Shown: one piece after another, positions 9,906 through 17,783 of the stretch
How positions within the stretch are numbered: the stretch's first letter is position 1
Layout of the letters: each line of letters opens with the position of its first letter
NCBI RefSeq assembly: GCF_003112535.1
Contig: NZ_BEWA01000006.1
Coordinates: 1-64,000, forward strand
Length of the DNA stretch: 64,000 bases
Source: Streptomyces rishiriensis
GTDB lineage: Bacteria; Actinomycetota; Actinomycetes; Streptomycetales; Streptomycetaceae
Direction: 5' to 3'
Translations under genes and position numbers: made by a program
Notes under the pieces: generated by a model
Told to the model about the DNA's origin: nothing
What the model saw: the letters and a program-made list of their open reading frames with translations, nothing else
The model's database searches: none

Positions 9906-10154
9906 GTACGGCAACCTAACGGCGCTGGAGGACGGATTCTGTCCTACAGCCACTGCCCTACAGCGCCCGGCGGACGGGGCTCGATCCTCCCCGTCGACGT
10001 CGTATGCCCCCTATATCCTGCTTGGTGATCGGCCCGCCCGGAGATCGGTGTCGGGTGATCGGCCCGCCCGGTGATCCGCCGACGTCGGACGACATCCGCA
10101 CGACTTCCGCACGACCGCAGTCTCGACCGCAGTCTCGACCGAGAGGCAGCCGCG
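9906..10154. repeat. Short direct repeats between the winged-helix and corA genes
   Basis: The divergent promoter region carries two short direct repeats: GATCGGCCCGCCCGG occurs at about 10027 and 10057, and CCGCAGTCTCGA is tandemly duplicated at about 10119-10142. Their role is unknown; the second copy lies just ahead of the corA Shine-Dalgarno. Confidence 0.5.
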
Positions 10155-11285
10155 ATGCCCGAGCGCCCCAGGAAGCCCGTCTGGCGCCGCACCCCGCCCG
10201 CACCCGCGCCCCCGTCGCGGCCGCCCGGCCCGCCGGCGGCGCCGTCCGCGGTCCCGTCCGAGCCGGCCGGCATCGTCCAGGCCGTCCTGTACCGGGACGG
10301 CGTCCGGGTCGCCGCCCCGGCCACGCTCTCGGAGACCTACCGGGCGCTGCACGAGCAGCCGGCGGGCATGGCGTGGATCGGGCTGGCCCGTCCGACCGCG
10401 GACGAACTGCACTCCCTGTCCGCGGAGTTCGACCTGCACCCGCTCGCCGTCGAGGACGCGAAGGAGGCTCACCAGCGGCCGAAGCTGGAGCGCTACGGCG
10501 ACACCCTGTTCGTCGTCCTGCGGGCGGCCCGCTACCTGGACGCGCCCGAGGAGATCGACTTCGCCGAGCTGCACGTCTTCGTCGGGCCCGACTTCGTCAT
10601 CACCGTCCGGCACGGCGCGGCCCCCGACCTGTCGGCGGTGCGCCGGCGCATGGAGGAGACCCCGGAGCTGCTGAAGCTCGGCCCGGAGGCGGTCCTGTAC
10701 GCCATCCTGGACGCGGTGGTCGACGGCTACGTGCCGGTCGTGTCGGGTGTGCAGAACGACATCGACGAGATCGAGACCGAGGTGTTCCGCGGCGACCCGG
10801 AGGTCTCCCGCCGGATCTACGAGCTCTCCCGCGAGATGGTCGAGTTCCAGCGCGCCACCCGCCCGCTGGTCGGCATGCTGCACGGTCTGATGGCCGGATT
10901 CTCCAAGTACGGCACGGACGAGGAGCTCCAGCGCTACCTGCGCGACGTCGCCGACCACGTCACGCACACCAGCGAGCGCGTCGACGGATTCCGCCAGGCC
11001 CTCACCGAGATCCTCACGGTGAACGCGACCCTCGTCACCCAGCAGCAGAACGCGGAGATGCGGGCGCTGGCCGAGGCCGGGTTCGAGCAGAACGAGGAGG
11101 TCAAGAAGATCTCGTCGTGGGCGGCGATCCTGTTCGCGCCGACGCTGGTGGGGACGATCTACGGGATGAACTTCACGCACATGCCGGAGCTGCGCTGGGT
11201 GTTCGGCTACCCCTTCGCCATCGCCCTGATGGCGGTGGTGTGCACCGGCCTCTACTTCGTCTTCAAGCGGCGCGACTGGCTCTGA
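10155..11285 (+). CDS. corA: CorA family magnesium/cobalt transporter
   Basis: Cytoplasmic-membrane divalent cation channel of 376 residues. The family-defining motif YGMNF is present at about residues 334-338, between two C-terminal transmembrane helices (about 317-336 and 350-370), with the short loop THMPEL after it. The N-terminal 35 residues are Pro-rich and probably disordered; the remainder is the CorA cytoplasmic funnel with long helices (VQNDIDEIETEVF). ATG at 10155 has GAGAGG 9 nt upstream. It is monocistronic, followed by the convergent ABC/two-component operon. Mg2+ is the usual substrate of the family; Co2+ or Zn2+ cannot be excluded. Confidence 0.93.
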   Translation: MPERPRKPVWRRTPPAPAPPSRPPGPPAAPSAVPSEPAGIVQAVLYRDGVRVAAPATLSETYRALHEQPAGMAWIGLARPTADELHSLSAEFDLHPLAVEDAKEAHQRPKLERYGDTLFVVLRAARYLDAPEEIDFAELHVFVGPDFVITVRHGAAPDLSAVRRRMEETPELLKLGPEAVLYAILDAVVDGYVPVVSGVQNDIDEIETEVFRGDPEVSRRIYELSREMVEFQRATRPLVGMLHGLMAGFSKYGTDEELQRYLRDVADHVTHTSERVDGFRQALTEILTVNATLVTQQQNAEMRALAEAGFEQNEEVKKISSWAAILFAPTLVGTIYGMNFTHMPELRWVFGYPFAIALMAVVCTGLYFVFKRRDWL

Positions 11286-11319
11286 GCGAGCCGGTCGCGC
11301 GGCTCGCCCGGCGCCCGGA

Positions 11320-11988
11320 TCAGTCCGTGGTGGGCCGGGCCAGCCCGTGGTCGTAGGCGAAGATCACGGCCTGGACGCGGTCGCGGGCGCCGATCTTGGC
11401 CAGCACCCGGCCGACGTGCGTCTTGACGGTGGACTCCGACAGGACGAACCGGGCGGCGATCTCGCCGTTGGTCCAGCCCTTGCCGACGGCGACGAGGATC
11501 TCGCGTTCGCGGTCGGTGAGGGAGCCCAGTCCCGGGTCCTCGGCACGGTCCGCGCGGTGCGCGGGGACGTAGCGGGCGTACTCCTCCAGGAGACGGCGGG
11601 TGAGGGCGGGCGCGATGACGGCGTCGCCGGAGGCCACCGCGCGGATCCCGGCGAGGAGCTCCTCGGGGCGCACGTCCTTGAGCAGGAAGCCGCTCGCGCC
11701 GGCCCGCAGCGCGGCGTGGACGTACTCGTCGAGGTCGAACGTCGTGAGCACGAGGACCCGGGAGCGGCCGCCGGCGGCGACGATGCGGCGGGTGGCCTCG
11801 ATGCCGTCCATGCCGGGCATGCGGACGTCCATCAGGACGACGTCCGGGCGCAGTTCGGCCGTCTTGCGGACGGCCTCGGCGCCGTGCGCGGCTTCGCCGA
11901 CGACGTCGGTCTCGTCGACGGAGTCCAGGAGGATGTGGAAGCCGTAGCGCTGCAGCGGCTGGTCGTCCACGATGAGGACGGTGGTCAT
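11320..11988 (-). CDS. NarL/FixJ-type response regulator
   Basis: 222-residue response regulator. The receiver domain covers about residues 1-120, with the acidic pair D8-D9, the phospho-acceptor Asp54 in VVLMDVRMPG, a Thr in VLVLTTF and a Lys in GFLLKDVRP. The C-terminal LuxR helix-turn-helix is at about 155-215 (LTDREREILVAVGKGWTNGEIAARFVLSESTVKTH). Its ATG (11986-11988) overlaps the histidine kinase stop as ATGA, so kinase and regulator are translationally coupled. It is the last gene of the ABC-ABC-kinase-regulator operon and probably controls that operon in response to an envelope signal or drug. Confidence 0.95.
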   Translation of the reverse strand: MTTVLIVDDQPLQRYGFHILLDSVDETDVVGEAAHGAEAVRKTAELRPDVVLMDVRMPGMDGIEATRRIVAAGGRSRVLVLTTFDLDEYVHAALRAGASGFLLKDVRPEELLAGIRAVASGDAVIAPALTRRLLEEYARYVPAHRADRAEDPGLGSLTDREREILVAVGKGWTNGEIAARFVLSESTVKTHVGRVLAKIGARDRVQAVIFAYDHGLARPTTD

Positions 11989-13283
11989 CGCCCACCGCCG
12001 CGGGGCGTGAGATCGAGGACGGCCTCGACGCTCCATCCTCCGCCGCCGGTCGGCCCCGCGCTGACGGTTCCGCCGTACAGAGCCGCTCTCTCCCGCATGC
12101 CCACCAGGCCGTGTCCTTCCTCGTTCGGCGGCCCGTACCGTGCGGCCGGGCCGGTGTCCTGGACCCGGATGCTCAGCCGGGCGCCCGTCACGACGACGGC
12201 CAGGTGCACCCGGGCGTCGTCGGCGGCGTGCTTCATGGTGTTGGTGAGGGCCTCCTGGACGATGCGGTACACCGTCAGCTGGACCCCGCCGTCCAGGGCC
12301 TCGACGTCGCCGGAGGTCCGGTAGACGACCTCCAGTCCTGCGGCGCGCACCGTGGCGCACAGCGCGCCGATGTCCGCGATGCCGGGCTGCGGGCTGAGCT
12401 CGGGCCCGCCCGCGGGGGCGTCCGCGGCCTCGCGGAGCACGCCGAGCACGCGCCGCAGCTCGCCGAGGGCCTGCCGGCCGGTGTCGCCGATGAGCTGCAG
12501 GGCCTCCTTGCCCCGTTCGGGGGCGGCGTCCGTGGCGTAGGCGCCGGCGTCGGCGAGCGTGATGATGACGGACAGGTTGTGGCCGACGATGTCGTGCATC
12601 TCGCGGGCGACCCGGGTGCGTTCGGTGGCGGTGGCCAGTCTGCTGCGCTGGTCGCGCTCTATCTCCAGCCGGGCCGCCCGCTCCCGCAGACCGGCCAGCT
12701 GGGCCCGCCGGATGCGCACCACGAGACCGAGTGCGAGCGCCGCCGTCGCCGTGCTCAGCAGGAAGAACAGCGCGTCCCACACGGACACGGACGAGGACGC
12801 GCGGACCGCGACCAGCGCCATCGCGCCCGCCATGGCCGCACAGGCCCACGGCAGCTGCCGCAGCCTCCCGTGCAGGGCCAGGCTGTACAGGGCGATGAAG
12901 AGGGCGATGTCCGCGCGCAGCGCCGCGCCCAGGGACCATTGCAGGACGAACACCGCGGCGATGACGCCGAAGGCCGCCACGGGCGCCCGCCGCCGCCACA
13001 GCAGCGGCAGGACGAGGCCGGCCTGCAGGGCCAGCATGCCCGCGACGGGCAGCCGGGTGAAGGCGAGCCGGAAACGCCGGGGGCCGTCGCCGTCGTCCGC
13101 CCCGACGTGGAGCAGGTCCGGCAGGCAGAACATCAGGAAGACCACGATCACGACCGCGGTGTCGAGCACCCACGGGTGCGCCCGGTCGGCCTGCCGCAGC
13201 CGCTGGCCGCCCCGGGACAGCCGGGCGACCAGCGGCCCCATCCCGCCGATGTCGTCGGTGGCGGTCGTCAAGGAGTCGCCCAT
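11985..13283 (-). CDS. Two-component sensor histidine kinase (HisKA_3 type)
   Basis: 432-residue membrane sensor kinase. About six hydrophobic helices lie between residues 35 and 190 (for example TAVVIVVFLMFCLPDLL and LFFLLSTATAALALGLVV), with little extracellular sequence, suggesting intramembrane sensing. The HisKA_3 dimerisation helix carries the phospho-accepting His in REMHDIVGHNLSV (about 229). The ATPase domain shows VQEALTNTMKHA (N box) and GHGLVGMRERAALYGG (G box). It starts 10 nt after the ABC permease stop and overlaps the response-regulator start (ATGA). No good Shine-Dalgarno is visible, so it probably depends on coupling to the permease. Confidence 0.93.
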   Translation of the reverse strand: MGDSLTTATDDIGGMGPLVARLSRGGQRLRQADRAHPWVLDTAVVIVVFLMFCLPDLLHVGADDGDGPRRFRLAFTRLPVAGMLALQAGLVLPLLWRRRAPVAAFGVIAAVFVLQWSLGAALRADIALFIALYSLALHGRLRQLPWACAAMAGAMALVAVRASSSVSVWDALFFLLSTATAALALGLVVRIRRAQLAGLRERAARLEIERDQRSRLATATERTRVAREMHDIVGHNLSVIITLADAGAYATDAAPERGKEALQLIGDTGRQALGELRRVLGVLREAADAPAGGPELSPQPGIADIGALCATVRAAGLEVVYRTSGDVEALDGGVQLTVYRIVQEALTNTMKHAADDARVHLAVVVTGARLSIRVQDTGPAARYGPPNEEGHGLVGMRERAALYGGTVSAGPTGGGGWSVEAVLDLTPRGGGR

Positions 13284-13293
13284 GGTGCGGGCG

Positions 13294-14133
13294 TCAGGCG
13301 TCGGTGCGCGCGAGCCGGTACGCCGCGCCGCCCAGCGCCAGCGCCGTCCAGCAGACGAAGACCAGCAGTCCGGCGCCCGGCGACAGGGCGGTGGAGTCGT
13401 GGGTCAGCGCGAACATCGACTCCCCCGCGTTGGACGGCAGATAGGGGCTGATGTCGTTCTGCCAGGAGCTGGGCAGCAGGGAGATCAGCCCCGGGATCAG
13501 CATCAGGGCGGCCACCAGCACCGAGATCCCGCCGGCCACCGACCGCAGCAGCGCGCCCAGCGCGGCCCCGATCACGCCGACCAGACCCAGATAGAGCCCG
13601 GCGCCCAGCAGGCTGCGCAGCACTCCCGCGTGCGACAGGCTCATCGCGGCCGGCGTCCCGGAGACGATGCCGCTGCCGAAGCCGAAGGCGACGAACGCGC
13701 CGAGGGTGCCGACCACCAGCGCGACCAGCCCGAACACGGCCGCCTTGGACCACAGCACCGGCAGCCGGCGCGGCACGGCCGCCAGCGTCGAGCGGATCAT
13801 CCCGGTGGAGTACTCGCCCGCCGTGACCAGCACGCCGAGCACCCCCAGGGCCAGCTGGGCGAAGTTCGTGCCGAAGAGGGACAGGCTGACGGCCGTCGAG
13901 GCGGCGAAGTCCGGGTCCATGTGGGCGGAGCCGATCTCCGACTTGTAGCGGCTCGCCGCGATCAGTCCGAAGGCCACCAGGAACAGCAGGCCCAGGCCCA
14001 GGGTGATCCAGGTCGAGCGCAGCGACCACAGCTTGGCCCACTCGGAGGCGAGCACGCGCCGTCCGGTCACCCGGTAGGCGGGGCGGGCGGGGGTGGTGCG
14101 GGGTTCCTCCGCGGTTGCGGTGAGGGTGCTCAT
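13294..14133 (-). CDS. ABC transporter permease (ABC-2 type)
   Basis: 279-residue integral membrane protein with about six transmembrane helices; the first begins in SLRSTWITLGLGLLFLVAFGLIA (split here: SLRSTWITLGLG, LLFLVAFGLIA). The family supplies the membrane channel of ABC-2 exporters. ATG at 14131-14133 overlaps the TGA of the ATPase gene (ATGA). The N-terminal 35 residues are cytoplasmic. With the preceding ATPase and the following two-component pair it forms a self-contained export and sensing unit, an arrangement often linked to antibiotic or envelope-stress resistance. The substrate is unknown. Confidence 0.9.
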   Translation of the reverse strand: MSTLTATAEEPRTTPARPAYRVTGRRVLASEWAKLWSLRSTWITLGLGLLFLVAFGLIAASRYKSEIGSAHMDPDFAASTAVSLSLFGTNFAQLALGVLGVLVTAGEYSTGMIRSTLAAVPRRLPVLWSKAAVFGLVALVVGTLGAFVAFGFGSGIVSGTPAAMSLSHAGVLRSLLGAGLYLGLVGVIGAALGALLRSVAGGISVLVAALMLIPGLISLLPSSWQNDISPYLPSNAGESMFALTHDSTALSPGAGLLVFVCWTALALGGAAYRLARTDA

Positions 14134-15068
14134 GCGGGCCTCCCGAGGGTGTCGATGCCGGTCGTGGCGCCGTGGTACTCCACGGCGTCCCTGGTCAGGT
14201 CCATGAACGCCTCCTCCAACGACACGGACCTGGCGCTCAGCTCGAACAGCGCGATGCCGTGTTCGGCGGCCTTCAGTCCGATCTCGCGGGCGGTCAGCCC
14301 GGTCACCTGGAGCTCCTCGGAGCCGATCCGGCCGGTGACGTCGACGCCCGGCCCGGCCAGCACGTCCCGCAGCCGCGCCGGGTCCTGCGTCGCCACCTTC
14401 ACCGTGTCGCCCCCCGCCTCGCGGATCAGGTCCGCCACGGTCGTGTCCGCGAGCAGCCGCCCGCGTCCCACGATGATCAGATGGTCCGCGACCAGCGCCA
14501 TCTCGCTCATCAGGTGCGAGGACACGAACACCGTCCGCCCCTCGTCGGCGAGCCCCTTGAGCAGGTTGCGGATCCAGAGCACGCCCTCCGGGTCCAGCCC
14601 GTTGACCGGCTCGTCCAGCATCACCGTCTGCGGGTCGCCCAGCAGCGCCGCCGCGATGCCCAGCCGCTGGCCCATCCCGAGGGAGAAGGCCCCGGCCCGC
14701 TTCTTCGCCACGCTGCCCAGGCCGGCGAGGTCGATGACCTCGTCGACCCGGCCGCCCGGAATGCCGTGGGTCAGCGCCAGGGCCCGCAGGTGCTGGTAGG
14801 CCGAGCGGCCCGGGTGGACCGACTTCGCCTCCAGGAGCGCGCCCACCTCCTGCAGCGGGGCCCGGTGGCGGGCGTAGGGGTGGCCGTTCACGGTGACGGA
14901 GCCGCTGGTCGGGGCGTCCAGACCGACGATCATGCGCATGGTCGTCGACTTGCCCGCGCCGTTGGGCCCCAGGAAGCCGGTCACCGTGCCGGGCTTCACC
15001 ACGAAGTCCAGCCCGTCGACGGCCGTCTTCTCGCCGTACCTCTTGGTCAACCGCTGTGCGTCGATCAT
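14130..15068 (-). CDS. ABC transporter ATP-binding protein (DrrA-like)
   Basis: 312-residue ATPase subunit. Walker A is GPNGAGKST (about residues 33-41), the signature appears as FSLGMGQRLGIAAAL (LGMGQ in place of LSGGQ), Walker B is TVMLDEPVNGLDPEG and the switch His is in VFVSSHLMSEM. The C-terminal 90 residues match the regulatory extension of daunorubicin-resistance-like ATPases. ATG at 15068 has GGGAG 7 nt upstream. It is the first gene of the four-gene operon running to 11320. The region upstream contains the 10-bp periodic repeat at 15201-15360. Confidence 0.93.
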   Translation of the reverse strand: MIDAQRLTKRYGEKTAVDGLDFVVKPGTVTGFLGPNGAGKSTTMRMIVGLDAPTSGSVTVNGHPYARHRAPLQEVGALLEAKSVHPGRSAYQHLRALALTHGIPGGRVDEVIDLAGLGSVAKKRAGAFSLGMGQRLGIAAALLGDPQTVMLDEPVNGLDPEGVLWIRNLLKGLADEGRTVFVSSHLMSEMALVADHLIIVGRGRLLADTTVADLIREAGGDTVKVATQDPARLRDVLAGPGVDVTGRIGSEELQVTGLTAREIGLKAAEHGIALFELSARSVSLEEAFMDLTRDAVEYHGATTGIDTLGRPA

Positions 15069-15400
15069 TCGCGTTCTCCCTGTCGGGGGTCCGGCGCCCA
15101 CACCTGCGACGCCTCACCCGCAACGCTAAGGTCCGGTTCACCCCGATCCGGTGGTACCGCGAGGCTGAACCGCGCGCGGCGCGTAGTACCCCGGTACCAC
15201 TGCGGCTACGAACCACTACGAACCACTACGAACTACTGCGCACCACTGCGCACCACTGCGCACCGCAACGAACCAATACGACCTGTACGAATCGTACGAC
15301 CCGTACGACCCGTATAACCCATACGTCCACTGCGACGCCTGCGACGCCTGCGACGACTCCTACGCACCCTCTCGGCGGGGCAGCCCGTGCGCCCGTCCGG
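15069..15400. repeat. Intergenic region with 10-bp periodic tandem repeats
   Basis: 332 bases without a gene, between the M56 peptidase stop and the ABC operon start. From about 15201 to 15280 the DNA is built of near-identical decamers (AACCACTACG, CACCACTGCG and variants) with exact 10-bp register. From about 15281 to 15360 looser related units follow (GTACGACCCG, CGACGCCTG). CTAAGG and GTACC pairs at 15120-15200 may belong to the ABC operon promoter. Confidence 0.75.
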
Positions 15401-16330
15401 TCACGGGCCCTCCTCGCCCTGGGCGATCTCGACCTCGTGATGGAAGTCGACCACACCGGCCGTTCCGGCGGCGACGGACAGGATCGCGCAGGCCACCAGC
15501 AGGGACGCGGTGCGGCGCTTGGCGCGCGAGCTCCCCCGGGACGGTTGCAGGAGGGCGGCGACGCGCCGGGGCACGGGGCCGGTCGTCGCCGCGGGCGCGA
15601 AGTCCGGGCGGGTGGAAGGGAAGGCCTGGCCGGCGAGGGCGGCGCGGGCGATGGCCGTGGCGATCAGACGCCGGTCGCCGGTGACCTCGGCGGCGGCCTC
15701 GTCGGCGGCCCGCTCGGCGGCGAGCCGGATGGCGTCGCGGGTGGCGCGCAGCGCGGGGTGGCCGTGGGCGGCGAGCTCGGCCGCGGCCAGGAAGTAGTGG
15801 TGGCCGGCCCGGTTGTGGGCGCGTTCGTGCGCGAACAGGGCCTCGCGCTCGGCGGGGCCGAGACTGCGCAGCATGCCGGTGGTGACGACGATGCGGTGGG
15901 GCCGTCCGGGCAGGGCGTACGCGTCCGGGTGGGGCGATTCGACGACGCACAGATCACCGGCGGCGGGACGGCGGTCGGCCTGCGTGCGGGCGGTGCGGAA
16001 GGCGCGGGTCTGCCGGAAGGCCGAGCGCACGAGCGTCCACACGCTGAGCGTGAGCACCCCGGTGGCCGCCATGGCCGCGGGGAGGAGGACGTAGTCCGAG
16101 GGGGTGCGCAGGGGATGGACGAGTTCGCCGAGGGCGGCGAACGCGGGAAACGTGAGCAGCCCGGCCAGGATCAGGGCTCCGAGGGCGGCGACGCAGGCTC
16201 CCGCCAGCGCCAGGGTCGAGGCGGTGAGGACCCACAGCGCGGTGGCGGGAGCCAGGCGGTCCACGGTGCGGCGGGCGAGCGTCGGCGCGAGGAAGGGCAG
16301 CAGCAGCGGGACGAACAGCAGGGCGATCAC
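15401..16330 (-). CDS. M56 family (BlaR1-like) membrane metallopeptidase
   Basis: 309-residue integral membrane zinc protease. Hydrophobic helices lie near residues 1-15, 38-60 and 78-100, and a C-terminal helix near 275-295. The zinc-binding motif HERAH (HExxH type) is at about residues 169-173, with a downstream AADEAAAEV segment that could supply the third ligand. BlaR1-type proteins cleave the cognate BlaI repressor when a signal arrives; unlike BlaR1 this one has no penicillin-binding sensor domain. GTG at 16330 overlaps the BlaI stop as GTGA, so the two are coupled. Confidence 0.9.
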   Translation of the reverse strand: MIALLFVPLLLPFLAPTLARRTVDRLAPATALWVLTASTLALAGACVAALGALILAGLLTFPAFAALGELVHPLRTPSDYVLLPAAMAATGVLTLSVWTLVRSAFRQTRAFRTARTQADRRPAAGDLCVVESPHPDAYALPGRPHRIVVTTGMLRSLGPAEREALFAHERAHNRAGHHYFLAAAELAAHGHPALRATRDAIRLAAERAADEAAAEVTGDRRLIATAIARAALAGQAFPSTRPDFAPAATTGPVPRRVAALLQPSRGSSRAKRRTASLLVACAILSVAAGTAGVVDFHHEVEIAQGEEGP

Positions 16331-16704
16331 CGTTCGTCCCCTTCCAGGAGGCGGCGCAGGTGCTGCTCGTCGCCCGGACTGAGCTGGGCGACGAAGCGGG
16401 CCAGAACCGTCTCCCGGTCGGTGTCGCGGTCGAGTTCGGTGTGCATGCGCCGGGCGGTCAGGCCGGGCGCGTCCTGCACCGGGAGGTAGGCGTAGCCGCG
16501 GCCCTGCCGCTCACGGCTGACGACGCCCTTCTCGTGCAGACGGGTCAGTATCGTCGCCACCGTGGTCCGGGCCAGGCCGGATCCGAGCTCGGTCTGCACC
16601 CGCCCGGGCGTGAGCGGGGCCCCGGCCGCCCACAGCGCCGCCATGACGGCGGCTTCGAGCTCGCCGGCCGGCCGCCTCTCGTCCCTCGCATCGGCATCGG
16701 TCAT
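16327..16704 (-). CDS. BlaI/MecI/CopY family transcriptional repressor
   Basis: 125-residue repressor with the BlaI winged helix: LEAAVMAALWAAGAPLTPGRVQTEL followed by TTVATILTRLHEKGVVSRERQGRGYAYLP (quoted in parts: TTVATILTRLHEKGVV, GRGYAYLP). A C-terminal dimerisation helix is the expected protease target. ATG at 16704 follows GAGG with 9-nt spacing; ATG at 16719 is an alternative. It is the first gene of a coupled pair with the M56 peptidase. Two inverted repeats directly upstream (16729-16746 and 16750-16763) look like its own operators. No beta-lactamase gene is adjacent. Confidence 0.92.
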   Translation of the reverse strand: MTDADARDERRPAGELEAAVMAALWAAGAPLTPGRVQTELGSGLARTTVATILTRLHEKGVVSRERQGRGYAYLPVQDAPGLTARRMHTELDRDTDRETVLARFVAQLSPGDEQHLRRLLEGDER

Positions 16705-16728
16705 GGGAACGTTCCTCATTCCACCATC

Positions 16729-16763
16729 GTCTACAGTGCAGTAGACCGTCTACATGATTGTAG
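16729..16763. promoter_or_regulatory. Twin BlaI-type operators
   Basis: Two adjacent dyads lie 25-60 nt ahead of blaI: GTCTAC-N6-GTAGAC (16729-16746) and CTACA-TGAT-TGTAG (16750-16763). The CTACA/TGTAG half-sites resemble those bound by BlaI-family repressors, so autoregulation is likely. Confidence 0.7.
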
Positions 16764-16839
16764 TCATTCGTCGGATGCCGCCGTGCCGCCGTGGCGCCGC
16801 GTCCGACGGTCCGGAAGAAGGAGGAAGGGGCTCCCGACG

Positions 16840-16977
16840 ATGACCACAGCCATGCACCTATCGTCGCAGCTCGCTGTCAACGTGTTGGATGCCCGGTCGC
16901 CGCTGGGCGCGTTCGGCGTGCTGGGTGTGGGCGTGGTGCTGTTCGCCGAGACCGGGCGACCTCGTGAAACGCGGTGA
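16840..16977 (+). pseudogene. Truncated DedA-family membrane protein (N-terminal remnant)
   Basis: A 45-codon frame with a good Shine-Dalgarno (GAGGAAGGGG) and ATG at 16840 encodes MHLSSQLAVNVLDARSPLGA...GVVLFAETG. This is the conserved beginning of actinobacterial DedA proteins, which normally continue into a GFFLPGDSL-like segment and about 200 more residues. Here homology ends after FAETG at about 16953 and the frame stops at 16977, inside the PAP2 gene. The DedA gene therefore seems to have been cut by a deletion that fused its start to the PAP2 phosphatase gene. Assigning it to DedA rests on recognition of the short N-terminus only. Confidence 0.6.
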
Positions 16978-17647
16978 CCTCGCCGAACTGGCCGGCAGCT
17001 GCGGCCTCGGCGCGTGGACGGCGTTCGGCGTGCTCACCGTGGTCGTGGTGGGACACGACGGCATGCCGCTGTTCGGGGACGCCGACCTCCTGTCGTGGTG
17101 CGTCGCCCACCGGCCGGACGTGGCGGTGGCGTTCGCCCGGGGAGTGACCGCCACCGGGACGGGCGTCGTCCCGTACACGCTGGCCTCGCTGGCCGGGGTC
17201 GTCGCGGGACGCACCCTCCGGCAGCGCGCGCTCGCCGTCGCACTCAGCCTGGCCTGCCTGGGAGCAGGCCAGGCGCTGCGGTACGCGGTGATGACGCTGG
17301 TCGCCCGGCCCCGGCCGCCCCTGACGGACTGGGCGACGCACGCGTCGGGGTGGGCGTTCCCTTCCGGTCACACCACCACGTCGGCCCTCACCGCCGGGCT
17401 GCTGATCATCGCCGTCCGCATCCGCGCCCCGCGCGGCTGGAGGGCGCTCGCCCTGGCCGTCGGCTGCTGGGGCGTGCTGGTCGGACTGAGCCGCGTCTAT
17501 CTCGGGGTGCACTGGTTCACCGACGTCGTCGGCGGCTGGCTCTTCGCCCTCGGCTGGCTGGGCCTGTGCCTGGGCGCCGCGAGCCGGTGGCTGCCCCGGG
17601 AATGGACCCCCGGAACCCCGGAGCCGACGGACGCGACGACGCCGTGA
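16964..17647 (+). CDS. PAP2-family phosphatase (membrane)
   Basis: Type-2 phosphatidic-acid phosphatase-like membrane protein of 227 residues with about five or six hydrophobic helices. The three catalytic motifs are visible: ARPRPP preceded by a basic stretch (motif 1), PSGH (motif 2) and SRVYLGVHWFTD (motif 3). Such enzymes dephosphorylate lipid phosphates or undecaprenyl pyrophosphate on the outer face of the membrane. The start is uncertain: GTG at 16964 is the first plausible codon after the DedA remnant and has no good Shine-Dalgarno. The original N-terminus may have been lost in the rearrangement, or translation may be coupled to the remnant frame that overlaps it. Confidence 0.82.
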   Translation: MKRGDLAELAGSCGLGAWTAFGVLTVVVVGHDGMPLFGDADLLSWCVAHRPDVAVAFARGVTATGTGVVPYTLASLAGVVAGRTLRQRALAVALSLACLGAGQALRYAVMTLVARPRPPLTDWATHASGWAFPSGHTTTSALTAGLLIIAVRIRAPRGWRALALAVGCWGVLVGLSRVYLGVHWFTDVVGGWLFALGWLGLCLGAASRWLPREWTPGTPEPTDATTP

Positions 17648-17681
17648 GCCGAGCCCAGCCCCCTTCGGACAAGCTCCGGGA

Positions 17682-17698
17682 ATACCCCGTGGGGGTAT
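17682..17698. promoter_or_regulatory. CsoR-like copper operator
   Basis: The 17-bp palindrome ATACCCCGTGGGGGTAT has perfect 7-bp arms around a 3-bp centre, about 86 nt ahead of the DUF4396 start. This is the form of site bound by CsoR copper-sensing repressors in Streptomyces (TACCC facing GGGTA). The right arm runs into TATAGC, a possible -10 element. Copper-inducible expression is predicted. Confidence 0.7.
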
Positions 17699-17783
17699 AG
17701 CGTTGACGATAGTGCTCTCGGACTGCGCGCCGCACTCCGCGGGGACACTTCGACGGAACGCTCTGAGGTATTGGGGGAAGGCC

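Noticed and set aside
16889..16963. Longer PAP2 start at 16889
   Set aside because: The added sequence is only a shifted frame of the DedA remnant (Arg/Trp/Cys-rich) and is not PAP2-like.
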